64,000 nucleotides of DNA from a virus, in the IMG/VR virus record IMGVR_UViG_3300002053_001113, positions 1-64,000 of that record; one strand, 5' to 3'. Each line of letters starts with the position of its first letter. Positions within the stretch are counted from its first letter, which is position 1. Positions 25,961-36,199 of this stretch are shown here, one piece after another. The position numbers and the translations under genes were made by a program. The notes beneath the pieces are model-generated. The model saw only the letters and a list, made by a program, of their open reading frames with translations, did not search any database and was not told the origin of the DNA.

Positions 25961-28045
25961 ATGAAAAAACTAATAATAATACCAATATGTTTGTTGTTTG
26001 TAATACCTTTTATTATGGCTGACCAGACTGTGAAAACTGTTGAAATACCTTTAGGATATGAGGCTATGGCAGGTGCTAATACAATTTATTATTATAATTT
26101 AAGTGTTGATTACCCAGATGGAATTGATAGAGTGTTGGCAATGGAAATATTAGTTAAAGGAGATTATGCTGCTAATACAATATCATATGCAGGATTTTTG
26201 GTTGATGATACAGTAGTATATTGCACACCATCACAATGGACTATTTATTTAACATCAAATAATTATGAAATGAGTTTTGATTGCACACCGTTATTACAAA
26301 GTGCTAATTGGCAAGGTGGAAATATAACTTTTGTAATGATGAGTGATACGCTTTCTGCTAATGTAAAAACAAGAGTTAAATTAACATATTACAATAATCC
26401 ATTAGCCAGTATGATTGTAACTGGAACTTATTATGAAAGTGGCGATATTGGAAGAGTTTATGTTCAAGTGGCTGATGATGGAGTTCCAGTTACCAATGCA
26501 AGTTGTTATGCTACTATTTATGCACCAGACTATACTATATGGGCTGATAGTCAATTATTAGTTGAACTACCAGGTGAATCAGGTATGTATGTTTATCCAT
26601 TTGTAGCACCCAACGAGACTGGTGTTTATGGCATAGCTGTGAGTTGTCAGTATGATTATAGTACATTTTGGGTATATCAGGCAGATGATATTGATTATGT
26701 TGATTATACTGTAACACTTGGTACTTGGGATGGAGGAGCTGCTATTAATTTAAATGATTATGCTGATGGTTTGTATATGGCGTTTACATCAGGAGGAGGA
26801 GCAACAAAAAGTGTTGATGTATATTATGATTTTGATATAACTGGTAAAGTAACTATAGATAATACAACAGATATATATTTACATTGGTTGGGAGAGGCTA
26901 CAGGTACACCAACACTTACTATGTATTGGTGGAATTGGACAAGTGGTGTTTGGGTAACTTTTCCAGACACATTAACACTTTCAGGAAAAGGAGGAACAGC
27001 TGCACCAACAGGCGCTGATGACTATTTATCAAGCAAATTTTTGTTTGACAATTATAATGATGTTATAAATAGTAGCAATATTATTAGAGTTAGAACACTG
27101 CTGGGGGGACCAGCAATTTTTAATTATTGGCATAATTGGTTGGCGTTACGTTTTAACTCACCATCTTCATCAACCTTAAGCCAAATTAGAGGTGGGGGAG
27201 AGATAAATGTAAAAAACAGATTAGAGGATATACCGTTTAATGTTTGGAATTATACAAACAGAACGCTAACAGCAACAGGACAACATTGGGTAGGAAAAAC
27301 TGAATATGTACCAAATGAGATAGGAAAGGTAGTTATTAGAGCTATTGATTCTAATGGAGAACCATTGGAGGGAGCTGATTGTGAGGTGGGTGTAGTTTAT
27401 CCAAATAATACTTTTTATATTAATAGAAGTAATATGACTGAGTGGGCAGGTAATATAACTGGTATTTATTATTTTGATTTCCTTGTTCCAGATGTTTCAG
27501 GAATATATACTTATGGTGTTGATTGTTTTAAAGGTGGAAAAGATTATTATATGTTAAATACGTTCCACGTGGTTGTTCCAGAAGTTTATGCAGTAAATAA
27601 TATAACATCTGAGGAGATTTGGAATTATACAAATAGAAATTTAACTTACTATCCACCAACCACAACTGCAGAAGGTGTTTGGAATTATACAAATAGAACG
27701 TTGACATATTATGAAGATGTTACAAATTATACCTTAATTCCAATTGATGTTTGGAATTATGCAAACAGGACACTAACGTATTATGATGTAAATAATATAA
27801 CACCAAATGATATCTGGGCATTTATTAATAGAAATTTAACTTACTACCCACCAACAACAACTGCAGAGCAAATTTGGAATTACACAAACAGGAATTTAAC
27901 TTATTATGAGGATACAACAAATTACACAAGAATACCAGATGATGTATGGGGTTATAGTGGTAATGTTACAAGTAATTTATTAGCACAATTTGCAACAGAC
28001 ATTTGGGGCTATGTGGCAAGATATACACACGGGGTGGTGATATAA
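25961..28045 (+). CDS. Secreted repeat protein (W-N-Y-T-N-R-T repeats), 694 aa
   Basis: Signal peptide at 1-20. The middle has two Ig-like or filamin-like domains that open with very similar text (G-D-I-G-R-V near residue 165, N-E-I-G-K-V near 453). The C-terminal 140 residues contain six spaced [I/V]-W-N-Y-[T/A]-N-R-x-L-T-Y-Y repeats, a module common in viral fibre and surface proteins. No clear TM anchor. Likely a virion fibre or adhesin. Confidence 0.72.
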   Translation: MKKLIIIPICLLFVIPFIMADQTVKTVEIPLGYEAMAGANTIYYYNLSVDYPDGIDRVLAMEILVKGDYAANTISYAGFLVDDTVVYCTPSQWTIYLTSNNYEMSFDCTPLLQSANWQGGNITFVMMSDTLSANVKTRVKLTYYNNPLASMIVTGTYYESGDIGRVYVQVADDGVPVTNASCYATIYAPDYTIWADSQLLVELPGESGMYVYPFVAPNETGVYGIAVSCQYDYSTFWVYQADDIDYVDYTVTLGTWDGGAAINLNDYADGLYMAFTSGGGATKSVDVYYDFDITGKVTIDNTTDIYLHWLGEATGTPTLTMYWWNWTSGVWVTFPDTLTLSGKGGTAAPTGADDYLSSKFLFDNYNDVINSSNIIRVRTLLGGPAIFNYWHNWLALRFNSPSSSTLSQIRGGGEINVKNRLEDIPFNVWNYTNRTLTATGQHWVGKTEYVPNEIGKVVIRAIDSNGEPLEGADCEVGVVYPNNTFYINRSNMTEWAGNITGIYYFDFLVPDVSGIYTYGVDCFKGGKDYYMLNTFHVVVPEVYAVNNITSEEIWNYTNRNLTYYPPTTTAEGVWNYTNRTLTYYEDVTNYTLIPIDVWNYANRTLTYYDVNNITPNDIWAFINRNLTYYPPTTTAEQIWNYTNRNLTYYEDTTNYTRIPDDVWGYSGNVTSNLLAQFATDIWGYVARYTHGVVI

Positions 28046-28046
28046 A

Positions 28047-28610
28047 ATGGATGAAAGAACGCCAGTGCATAGAATAGAAGGATTAGGTAGACAACAGCTT
28101 CCACCAGAGTTAATGCCTCGTCAAAGAAGAGCTTTACAACAACAAATGGCGCCAAATCCATTTGCTGTTGAACAATATAGAAATATTGGTCTGCCTGATA
28201 TGCCAGTAAGTTTTGGTGGGGGTATGACTGAAACTATGTTGAACAATAGCGAGGTTCCTGAAGAGATTAGGAATAGGTTTTGGTATATATTCCATAAAGA
28301 TAATGTATTAACATTTTTAGATGAGGACAGAAAGGAGAGTAAGTTATTAAATTATGATATTATTAAAATTGATATATTGAATAGTATTCCATATTATGAC
28401 TACACGTTTGAACAGGAATTACAGTTTGATATGTTGAGAAATGTTTTAGAGACTAAATTAGATAGAGCATTAGGATTTAAAGGCCAGAATATTAAAAATG
28501 AAAGAATAATGCTTCAATCACAATTTAGTGAACAGAGACATATAAGTGAAACAGGAGATGGAGGACCAATTAAAGAAGGGTTCTTTAAACGTTTGCTTGG
28601 CAGAAGGTAA
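28047..28610 (+). CDS. Soluble hypothetical protein, 187 aa
   Basis: Pro/Gln/Arg-rich disordered N-terminus (1-50), an alpha-helical core (about 75-150), and a basic amphipathic C-terminus K-E-G-F-F-K-R-L-L-G-R-R, which resembles a segment of the protein at 440-1000. No membrane helix. Starts one base after the previous stop. Confidence 0.58.
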   Translation: MDERTPVHRIEGLGRQQLPPELMPRQRRALQQQMAPNPFAVEQYRNIGLPDMPVSFGGGMTETMLNNSEVPEEIRNRFWYIFHKDNVLTFLDEDRKESKLLNYDIIKIDILNSIPYYDYTFEQELQFDMLRNVLETKLDRALGFKGQNIKNERIMLQSQFSEQRHISETGDGGPIKEGFFKRLLGRR

Positions 28611-28626
28611 ATAGGGGGTTTTAGAA

Positions 28627-29286
28627 ATGGCGTTAGAATGGTTGACAAATATTTATCTATGGATAGGAATATCATTATTGTTTATATTGTTATTTGGAAT
28701 ATTAATGGTATTTTTAGTAATCTTGGCGAAGAAGACACACGCAATCGTGGAGTTTAAAGCTTGGAGAAAAGGAAAACCAATTGCTTTATTCTTTTTAGAA
28801 AATAGATATTGTGAGTGGAAGCCTGTTATACCCGAGGCAGGTATAATACAAGATGACAATTATGGTTCCTTTATAATAAATGAAAGAGCTACTTATGTTG
28901 ATAAAAGAACAAAGGCTGTTTTAATTCCTTTTGATGCTTCATTTGGTGCAAGTGTAAATGTGCATGCAGCAAAGTTAGCAGATGATTTACAATATGTAGT
29001 AAAAGATGAAGAGGAGCTAAAAAAATTACGTTATGCTATAGCACACAATTTAATTGATGACAACGTGACTATAACAGCACTTAAAACAAGCATACATTTT
29101 GGAGCAGTTAAAAATATGATGACTGCACTAATACCACATAATATAAGTGCTAAAATTGAGAAGATAGTTGCTTCAAGAATGAGAAATTATGGTAAAATTA
29201 ATGTGCCACATATAGCACTTTTATTTGCTGCTATATTAGGTGCAATTATAATTGGGTATTTAATAATAAGAGTAGCAGCTAAATAA
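28627..29286 (+). CDS. Membrane protein with cytoplasmic core, 219 aa
   Basis: TM helix at about 12-35 and another at about 197-216 flank a soluble mixed alpha/beta domain. The layout suggests both ends anchored and the core on one face of the membrane. GGGGG SD. It forms a three-gene set with its neighbours; a secretion or virion-assembly role is possible but unproven. Confidence 0.6.
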   Translation: MALEWLTNIYLWIGISLLFILLFGILMVFLVILAKKTHAIVEFKAWRKGKPIALFFLENRYCEWKPVIPEAGIIQDDNYGSFIINERATYVDKRTKAVLIPFDASFGASVNVHAAKLADDLQYVVKDEEELKKLRYAIAHNLIDDNVTITALKTSIHFGAVKNMMTALIPHNISAKIEKIVASRMRNYGKINVPHIALLFAAILGAIIIGYLIIRVAAK

Positions 29287-29287
29287 A

Positions 29288-29956
29288 ATGGCAACAGCAA
29301 CTGGACCTCCAGCAGCAAGTTATAAATTTAACACCTTTCAGGAGATTAAGTCTCATTCATCTATTTTGTATAATGAAAGAATGGCAATTCTTTTTTATTT
29401 GTTAGATATGAGAAGTATTGAAATGAATAGAGACTTTAGCGTTCATAGTATGTTGGAGGTTAGGGCAATATTAAAACAGATTTATAAGAATATAAGAATG
29501 TTGATACGTAACAACCCAACAGTTAGGGCGACATTAAACTTGGAGACAAAAGACCCAGGCATTTACATAACTGATTTTGCTATGGGCACAATTGATAGAA
29601 TGATTGAATATTGTGATACCAATGAATATACTACAAGGAGAATTTATATTATTATTAATGAGCTTAATAGGTTAGAGATGTTAATGAAGGACATTTTACA
29701 ATACTTCCATTACTTTATACGTCCTGATTTCAGGCAAAAACCAGATATTGAGATTGCTACTGAAAGCTATAAAGAAATAGCTGATAAACGTACTATTGAA
29801 GAATTAAAAGAGATTGTTGGAAAATCACACACTATTGATTTTGAAAATTTAGGAACAAGTAGAGTGGAATTAACACAGGAAATAGAATATGATAAAGTTG
29901 TTGATGGTCCTGAGGATGAGGATGAAGACGAAGATAATACACTTGATTCTAGTTAA
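29288..29956 (+). CDS. Helical protein with acidic tail, 222 aa
   Basis: Mostly helical, ending in a run of about a dozen Asp/Glu residues (residues 205-217). No membrane segment. The acidic tail might contact a basic partner such as the basic end of the 187-residue neighbour (inference). It is the last gene before class A promoter copy 3. Confidence 0.58.
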   Translation: MATATGPPAASYKFNTFQEIKSHSSILYNERMAILFYLLDMRSIEMNRDFSVHSMLEVRAILKQIYKNIRMLIRNNPTVRATLNLETKDPGIYITDFAMGTIDRMIEYCDTNEYTTRRIYIIINELNRLEMLMKDILQYFHYFIRPDFRQKPDIEIATESYKEIADKRTIEELKEIVGKSHTIDFENLGTSRVELTQEIEYDKVVDGPEDEDEDEDNTLDSS

Positions 29957-29959
29957 ATA

Positions 29960-29979
29960 AAAATATATATATAAAGAAG
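29960..29979 (+). promoter_or_regulatory. AT-alternating promoter (class A), copy 3
   Basis: AAAATATATATATAAAGAAG, about 43 bases before the ATG of the beta-helix protein. Confidence 0.7.
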
Positions 29980-30021
29980 GAGACTAATAATAGTTTTAAA
30001 TTAGAGGGTAATGGAGAAAAA

Positions 30022-33000
30022 ATGAGAATTATACTATTGTTTCTACCTTTATTTATGTTAATTATATTGCCTTTTGTTTTGGCTAATCCAGCACCTCAAG
30101 CTGAGATTACAACTGATACAACATTAATAGGAGATGCAAATGTAACACAATGGAATATAACAGGAGCAGTGCTTGATTGCCAAGGAGCAACTCTAACAAG
30201 AGAAAGTGGAACTGATTACATTATTCATTTAAATAATGGTGCAGTTGTGAAGAATTGCATCATAGATGACTCAGCTAGTTATCAGACAGTAACGATTGAC
30301 CAAAGCAATGTTGTGTTTGATAATAACACAGTTATTATGAATTATGATGGTCATCCTTTCTGGATTGGTGCGGTTAGCAATGTAAATATAACAAATAACC
30401 ATCTTGTTCAGTTATACGCTGATACTGGTTTTATTGGCAGCTCAGGGTCAAATAATATTAGGATAATTGGCAACAGATTAGACGGAGATGGTTCCAATCC
30501 AATAGGTATTTGGGGTGCTTCATATGATTATTTTATTGAGGATAATTATATTAATGGTAGCAGAGGAATAATTTTTGAGGAAGGGTCTCATGATATCACT
30601 ATTAGGAATAATACATTTGTGAATTATGAATCTGGTAGGGCAATCACTTTTGATGAAAATCAGAATATTCATGATGTCTTGATTGAAGACCATTATGTAT
30701 CAGGAACAGGTCAATTTATTTATGCTACAAATGCAAGTAACATAATGATAAGAGATAATATCTGGCAGGATGCCAATCCAAACAATTTTATTATGAGATT
30801 TGGTGATGGTAATAACCTTACTGTGTATAACAATACATTTAATAATTTAACCTTTGTAAATCCAGGAACTGATGTACGTATTATTGAATTTGATGGTGGT
30901 AATTTTAATAATGTTTTAGTTCAAGATAATTATATTAATAATATTGTGGTTAAAGATTATGATACTATACTTTCAACAACTGGGAATATGGTTAATTTTA
31001 CAATTGATGGTAACTATATTAATAATATTTGGTGGCCAGTGTGGAGTGATGATACAATACACGTTCTTGAAATAACATCACAGAATAATAATACTTATAT
31101 AACAAATAATCATATATCAAATGTTACAAATAATAATGCTAGCAATGGTGGCTTAATTCATATGAGAAATGATAATTTTAATATTGTGATAGATAACAAT
31201 ACATTTGCTGATTGTGTTTGGTATTCTGATGATAATTTTATTTGGTATGATGTACTTAACTTGGAGGGGGTTGGTATTAATGTAACTAATAATATATTTG
31301 AGGATTTTTATATGTATGGTAGTGATAATTATAATAACATAATTAATATCCACAATGCTTACAATATGTTAATTGATGGAAACACCTTTCAACGTTTATA
31401 TGCACCTGAGGGAATACTTAATATTGGAACTGCAGATAATATAATTGTATCTAATAATATTTTTACACAGTTTGGTGACCAGGGAGGTAGTATGTTTGGA
31501 ACTGGTAGTTCTTCAACTTATTTATTATTTAAAGATAACAATTGGTCTTATACTAATAATAGTGCTATGTTTTGTGGTAATTACATACTTAATATGACTG
31601 GAAACAGATTTAATAATCTTTTTATAGAGCAAGATATTAATATATTTTGTTTGCAACCAAATGATACCATAACTTATAATGTTTTTAATGATATAACATA
31701 TACAAGTGGGCAATTTTTTAATTTAGCAAGTGGTAGTAATTATTGGATTAATTATAATAATTTTAGCAATATTGATTTTATTAATGGATATCAGTTACTT
31801 TGGGACCAAGCAGATACTACTGATGTAGAATTTGTAGGAAATAGATTAATTAATATAACAGGAACATCAGGAGTTATACACCCTAATGGTGATAATTATT
31901 TAATTGAGGATAATTTATTTCAAAATTTTGATGGTTGGGCATTATTTTTTGATAAAGGAGATAATTATATAGTAAGAGAAAATAGATTTATTGATACAGG
32001 AACAATTGCAATGAATTCTAATAGTGGTGATTATCTAGAAAATTATTTGTTTGAAGATAATTTATTTCAAGATATAATCAATGATACATATATGGGAGGA
32101 GCACTTTTTTTCCATAATATAACTTGGAATAAAAATAATTTTAGCATAACCCGTAATTGTCTTGATATTTCTGGGGCATCACATTATTGTTTTTGGAATG
32201 GTGTGAGAGGGTTTAATAGTTTTACAAATAATAATTTTTTAACTAATGGTTTTAATATGAGTTGGTCTTTTCCAGCATCAGTAATATTATTTGATACAGA
32301 CCTTTTTGAAGAAGTATTGGTAGAAAACAATACAGGACCTTTTAGTATAGTTCCAAGGTTAAGATATGGTAGTGATATGAATTTGACAGTTAGAAATAAT
32401 AATATTGTTTATAATTATTTTCCAGAACATTCTTATTATGAGTATAATGCACAGGAGGCGTTTATCTATTTATATGAATATAGTGGGGAGACTGATACAG
32501 TTTATAATGTACTTTATGAAGGAAACACGTTTACTTCAAATGGTGATAGTACTATGATTTACCCAAGATTAATATCTCCTGATGATAATGTTTTAATAAA
32601 TGGAAATACATTTAATGGCGATATTGTGTATATATTTAGGACAGCAAACCAAGAGAATTATATTACTTATAGTGGAAATACATTAAATAATGTAAATGTT
32701 AATATGATACCATTCTTTGATTTTAATATATCATCATCACATGATTTTTTTAGTAAGGCAGATAGAATTGATTTAGATGCTAGACACATTTGGGGTGGTA
32801 ATATAGCAGGAATAACAGGAGATATGAATGATTTACAGATTGGCAATGTGGTACTGTTACCAGCTAATACCAATGTAAATTTGTTAAATTTAGTTTTAGA
32901 GGCTCCAATACTTAATAATGGTACAAATAATAGTTTTAATGTAGAAGGAATGACTTATGTAAATATAACCAATTATGTAGAAGAAGATGAAAATCAAACT

Positions 33001-33588
33001 CCGGAATTTACTGGAAATACAACCAATTTGGCTGTTAATGTTAATATACAAAATGTCTCATTAGTTTTAGATAATAACCAAGGCACTATTGAATGGGAGC
33101 AACCTGTAAATTTAACTGTTAATGGAAATATTGATGCTATAGTTGAAATAGGTACCAATACTATTGAGGTTAAAACAAATCTTAATCCAAGTATGAATAA
33201 ACCAGCAAGATTGACATTTAAAGATTTAACCTATACAAATGTTGACCAATTTGATGTATATAAAAATGGTGTAATTTGTACATCAAGCGAATGTTATGAT
33301 GAGGAATTTGTTGGTAACTATTATAGGTTGAGAGTTAGTAGTTTTAGTAATTTTACCTTACGTAATAGTTTTGATATGAATACTTATTTAGGAGTAAGAG
33401 ATGATTTGTTTGTGATATTAGGGGCGTTTGCTTTCTTGGTAGTTATGATTGGTGCTGCTATTGTATTAATGATACTTACTGGAAGCTTTGATACCACAAG
33501 CACATTAAGTATTATATTAGTTGCAGCATTAGGTTTTGCACTTTTAATGGCTGTATTAATGGCTATATTAACTAACTTTGTGGTATGA
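30022..33588 (+). CDS. Secreted beta-helix surface protein, membrane-anchored, 1188 aa
   Basis: Signal peptide (1-21). Residues about 60-900 are short Asn-rich N-N-x-F/I repeats every 20-30 residues, the signature of a right-handed parallel beta-helix (pectate-lyase/NosD-like fold). The beta-sandwich stalk near 960-1110 and the two C-terminal TM helices (about 1125-1188) are clearly related to the end of the next protein. A catalytic role is not evident. Likely a glycan-binding or glycan-cleaving surface spike. Confidence 0.8.
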   Translation: MRIILLFLPLFMLIILPFVLANPAPQAEITTDTTLIGDANVTQWNITGAVLDCQGATLTRESGTDYIIHLNNGAVVKNCIIDDSASYQTVTIDQSNVVFDNNTVIMNYDGHPFWIGAVSNVNITNNHLVQLYADTGFIGSSGSNNIRIIGNRLDGDGSNPIGIWGASYDYFIEDNYINGSRGIIFEEGSHDITIRNNTFVNYESGRAITFDENQNIHDVLIEDHYVSGTGQFIYATNASNIMIRDNIWQDANPNNFIMRFGDGNNLTVYNNTFNNLTFVNPGTDVRIIEFDGGNFNNVLVQDNYINNIVVKDYDTILSTTGNMVNFTIDGNYINNIWWPVWSDDTIHVLEITSQNNNTYITNNHISNVTNNNASNGGLIHMRNDNFNIVIDNNTFADCVWYSDDNFIWYDVLNLEGVGINVTNNIFEDFYMYGSDNYNNIINIHNAYNMLIDGNTFQRLYAPEGILNIGTADNIIVSNNIFTQFGDQGGSMFGTGSSSTYLLFKDNNWSYTNNSAMFCGNYILNMTGNRFNNLFIEQDINIFCLQPNDTITYNVFNDITYTSGQFFNLASGSNYWINYNNFSNIDFINGYQLLWDQADTTDVEFVGNRLINITGTSGVIHPNGDNYLIEDNLFQNFDGWALFFDKGDNYIVRENRFIDTGTIAMNSNSGDYLENYLFEDNLFQDIINDTYMGGALFFHNITWNKNNFSITRNCLDISGASHYCFWNGVRGFNSFTNNNFLTNGFNMSWSFPASVILFDTDLFEEVLVENNTGPFSIVPRLRYGSDMNLTVRNNNIVYNYFPEHSYYEYNAQEAFIYLYEYSGETDTVYNVLYEGNTFTSNGDSTMIYPRLISPDDNVLINGNTFNGDIVYIFRTANQENYITYSGNTLNNVNVNMIPFFDFNISSSHDFFSKADRIDLDARHIWGGNIAGITGDMNDLQIGNVVLLPANTNVNLLNLVLEAPILNNGTNNSFNVEGMTYVNITNYVEEDENQTPEFTGNTTNLAVNVNIQNVSLVLDNNQGTIEWEQPVNLTVNGNIDAIVEIGTNTIEVKTNLNPSMNKPARLTFKDLTYTNVDQFDVYKNGVICTSSECYDEEFVGNYYRLRVSSFSNFTLRNSFDMNTYLGVRDDLFVILGAFAFLVVMIGAAIVLMILTGSFDTTSTLSIILVAALGFALLMAVLMAILTNFVV

Positions 33589-33590
33589 TA

Positions 33591-33610
33591 AATATATATA
33601 TATAAAGGAA
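33591..33610 (+). promoter_or_regulatory. AT-alternating promoter (class A), copy 4
   Basis: AATATATATATATAAAGGAA, directly after the previous stop and 42 bases before the next ATG. Confidence 0.7.
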
Positions 33611-33651
33611 AAGACAAATTAATCTATTAAAGTAGTGGGTAGAGCGTTAAG

Positions 33652-35523
33652 ATGAGAGTGAAGACATTAATATTACCTTTATTTATACTATTTCTAGTAC
33701 CCTTTGTTTTTGCTGCAGTACCAGTAATAGACACTGCTTTAATTAACATTACAGCACCATCTCCAGTTGATGATTTGCCTGGTTATTGTAAGGCAAATGA
33801 TAGTGATGGAGGAACACTTACGTATTATTATAGATGGTATAGTAATGGTGTTTTAAGATATGAGTGGGTTGAGGAGAGCAGTGCTGTCCAGGGAGCACAC
33901 AACGATGGTGTAGATAGAAAGTGGCCACATCTAATATATAACTTAACAGGAGATGATAGTTGGATTATGATTAGTGGCGCTAATAAAGATGAGGCAGAGG
34001 AGTTTTATGGATATAGATGGAATGGTACAGAATGGGTAGCAAACAGTAGTGTAGTTGCTGGTTTAAATACTGTATTATCAGGGAATCAAGATGCGTATAT
34101 AGCAGGTGGCTATAATGTAAGTGGAGATGGAAAATATGATGTGTGCATTACGGATTATAGTCTAAACAATAATAATATGCAATGGAATGGTACAGAATGG
34201 GTAGCGGGTGGAACAACTTGTATGTCTTCAATTGGTACAGGACCATACCCAAACGTTATGGAAAATTTATTTAATAATGGTGACTGGTATGGTTTTACTC
34301 ATACTTGTTGTAGTGGAGGCACAAACGGATGGACAAGGTCGCCAGGAGATGTAGGTTGGACAAGTGACAACACAGTATTTTCAACAATAATTGCAAGTGG
34401 CCACCACACTATATATGGTGCTTATATAAATAATGTTCCAACTGTTGTGTTTTTACACTCATCTTGGCACACAAACAGATTTTATGAATGGAATGGAACT
34501 GCTTTTGAATATAAACCACTTATGGACCTTTATACAGGACATTACTCCAAGTTTGGAGGACAATTTGTTTATGATTTTAATAATGAGGGAAAGTGGAGGA
34601 TTTTTGAAGGACACTACAATAGCGCGCAATTTAGGTCTTATTTGTTTAATGATTTATTTAATGTGGCAAGTGTACCAGAAAGCACATTATATAATGTTGA
34701 AAACATATCCTCTGATAGGACTTCCAATAGTGAAAATTGGACGTTATCGTGTATGGCAAGTGATGGCACAAGCAATAGTAGTTGGCTAAACGATACTGTT
34801 GTGATTGAGGTTTGTCCTGAGACTGTAAGTAATATAACAGAAAACACAAATTTATATGGTGAGGGTTGTGTTGTACAGACTGTGAACGTACAGGAGAATG
34901 GAAGAATTGATTGTGCAGGTGGAGGATTAACTGGCAGTGGAGGATTTACTTTAGCATTAACTGGTGAGAATTCTGCCTTAACTAATTGTACTTTACAGAA
35001 CGTGAATTTGGTGGTAGATGTGCCAAGTGGAGGCATAGTGTTTCCAACTTTAAATGCAACAATAACCGATACAACTAATAATATCGTTATACAGCCAAGG
35101 TCAATTTATGTTGATAGTACAGCATTACCAGATTTAGATGTACCAGCAAGTTTAACATTTAGGAATACTGGTTATACAACCTTGGAGCAATTTGATGTTT
35201 ACAAAGATGGTGTTGAGTGTACAGATTGCGTTGAGGGTGACATAGTAAATGGAACATTTAATATGAATGTAACAGGGTTTAGTAATTTTACATTAAGAGA
35301 TGGAATTGATTATGCTACATATAAGACAGTAAGAGATGATGCTATATACATACTTGGAGTATTTGCTTTAGTTGTTGTTTTATTAGCTGCCACCTTTGTT
35401 GTTATGTTTGTTTTTGGCAAGATGGAGATTGATGTTTTACTACCTATTATACTTGCCTTAGCAGCAGGAGCTGCTGTATTGATGGCTGTGTTTTATGTGA
35501 TTGCGCAGGCTATGATAGTTTAA
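33652..35523 (+). CDS. Secreted membrane-anchored surface protein, 623 aa
   Basis: Signal peptide (1-22), an Ig-like N-terminal domain, a Trp/Gly-rich, blade-like middle (about 90-350) with Y-x-W-N-G-T-x-W and W-N-G-T-E-W repeats, then the same stalk (F-D-V-Y-K-x-G-V-x-C, F-S-N-F-T-L-R) and two-TM anchor as the beta-helix protein. The head differs and the anchor is shared, so head swapping is likely. Its own class A promoter lies upstream. Confidence 0.75.
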   Translation: MRVKTLILPLFILFLVPFVFAAVPVIDTALINITAPSPVDDLPGYCKANDSDGGTLTYYYRWYSNGVLRYEWVEESSAVQGAHNDGVDRKWPHLIYNLTGDDSWIMISGANKDEAEEFYGYRWNGTEWVANSSVVAGLNTVLSGNQDAYIAGGYNVSGDGKYDVCITDYSLNNNNMQWNGTEWVAGGTTCMSSIGTGPYPNVMENLFNNGDWYGFTHTCCSGGTNGWTRSPGDVGWTSDNTVFSTIIASGHHTIYGAYINNVPTVVFLHSSWHTNRFYEWNGTAFEYKPLMDLYTGHYSKFGGQFVYDFNNEGKWRIFEGHYNSAQFRSYLFNDLFNVASVPESTLYNVENISSDRTSNSENWTLSCMASDGTSNSSWLNDTVVIEVCPETVSNITENTNLYGEGCVVQTVNVQENGRIDCAGGGLTGSGGFTLALTGENSALTNCTLQNVNLVVDVPSGGIVFPTLNATITDTTNNIVIQPRSIYVDSTALPDLDVPASLTFRNTGYTTLEQFDVYKDGVECTDCVEGDIVNGTFNMNVTGFSNFTLRDGIDYATYKTVRDDAIYILGVFALVVVLLAATFVVMFVFGKMEIDVLLPIILALAAGAAVLMAVFYVIAQAMIV

Positions 35524-35525
35524 AT

Positions 35526-35546
35526 AAAAATATATATATAAAGGAA
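35526..35546 (+). promoter_or_regulatory. AT-alternating promoter (class A), copy 5
   Basis: AAAAATATATATATAAAGGA element, 33 bases before the ATG at 35579; it heads the small-gene cluster. Confidence 0.7.
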
Positions 35547-35578
35547 AACGTATAAATTTAAGTAAAGAGAACGTAAAA

Positions 35579-35719
35579 ATGAAGTTTAACCTGACATACA
35601 ATAATATAAAATTTATGTCAGTTGTGGCTAAAGATGAGAATGCTGCTTGGGAACAAGTTAAAAAAGCAGGAATTAGAAATAAAAGTAATATGTTAAAATT
35701 AATTAAAGTTGAGGTGTGA
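35579..35719 (+). CDS. Small hypothetical protein, 46 aa
   Basis: First frame after class A promoter copy 5. Basic, with strand-helix composition (A-W-E-Q-V-K-K-A-G-I in the middle). No SD is obvious, so it may be translated from a short leader. It ends one base before the next ATG. Confidence 0.45.
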   Translation: MKFNLTYNNIKFMSVVAKDENAAWEQVKKAGIRNKSNMLKLIKVEV

Positions 35720-35720
35720 A

Positions 35721-35978
35721 ATGGCCAAAAAGAATACAGATTTAATGAAAGAGGCTAAAGATGTAATGAAAGTTGGTGCTACTACAATGGTAGGACACGG
35801 AGTTCTTGCTGGACTGAGTAATGTACCAGGTATGCCTGCACAAGCTGGGCAGACTGCCAAAATTGCAGGCAGTGGATTAACATTAGTTAATGTTGGACAA
35901 TTAGCTAAAAGTGGAATGACAGTAGTTAAGATGTTTGATACTGGAAAAAGTAAAAAACTTAAAAAGAGTTGGTGGTAA
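35721..35978 (+). CDS. Hypothetical protein with Gly/Ala-rich hydrophobic centre, 85 aa
   Basis: Lys-rich ends surround a Gly/Ala/Val/Met-rich segment (about residues 20-65) that could insert in a membrane. GAGGTG SD immediately upstream. Possibly a small virion component; no family. Confidence 0.52.
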   Translation: MAKKNTDLMKEAKDVMKVGATTMVGHGVLAGLSNVPGMPAQAGQTAKIAGSGLTLVNVGQLAKSGMTVVKMFDTGKSKKLKKSWW

Positions 35979-35980
35979 GA

Positions 35981-36193
35981 ATGGGTGTTGTGGAGAATAT
36001 ATTAGGTAAGAGACCAGAGTGGGCAGCTTCTGTGGCTTATGTTGATAAACTTGCTAAGAAAGTACAAAAAAGATATAAAGTTAGCAAAGAAGATGCAAGA
36101 GATATACTTGATGAAGCAAGTGCTTATAATATTAATGACGAGGCAGACTTATTTTATGTTATTGAGGCAGAGATATTACCAAATTGGAGGTAA
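35981..36193 (+). CDS. Small helical protein, 70 aa
   Basis: N-terminus G-V-V-E-N-I-L-G-K-R-P-E-W, then a Lys-rich and an acidic helix. I use the ATG at 35981 behind G-G-T-G-G rather than a start inside the previous gene. Other proteins of this cluster share an I-L-G-K-[R/E]-P opening (see 36862). Confidence 0.5.
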   Translation: MGVVENILGKRPEWAASVAYVDKLAKKVQKRYKVSKEDARDILDEASAYNINDEADLFYVIEAEILPNWR

Positions 36194-36199
36194 AACAAA

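Noticed and set aside
34433-34789. Second + frame inside the 623-residue surface protein
   Set aside because: No SD, and the host gene is well supported by signal peptide and anchor.
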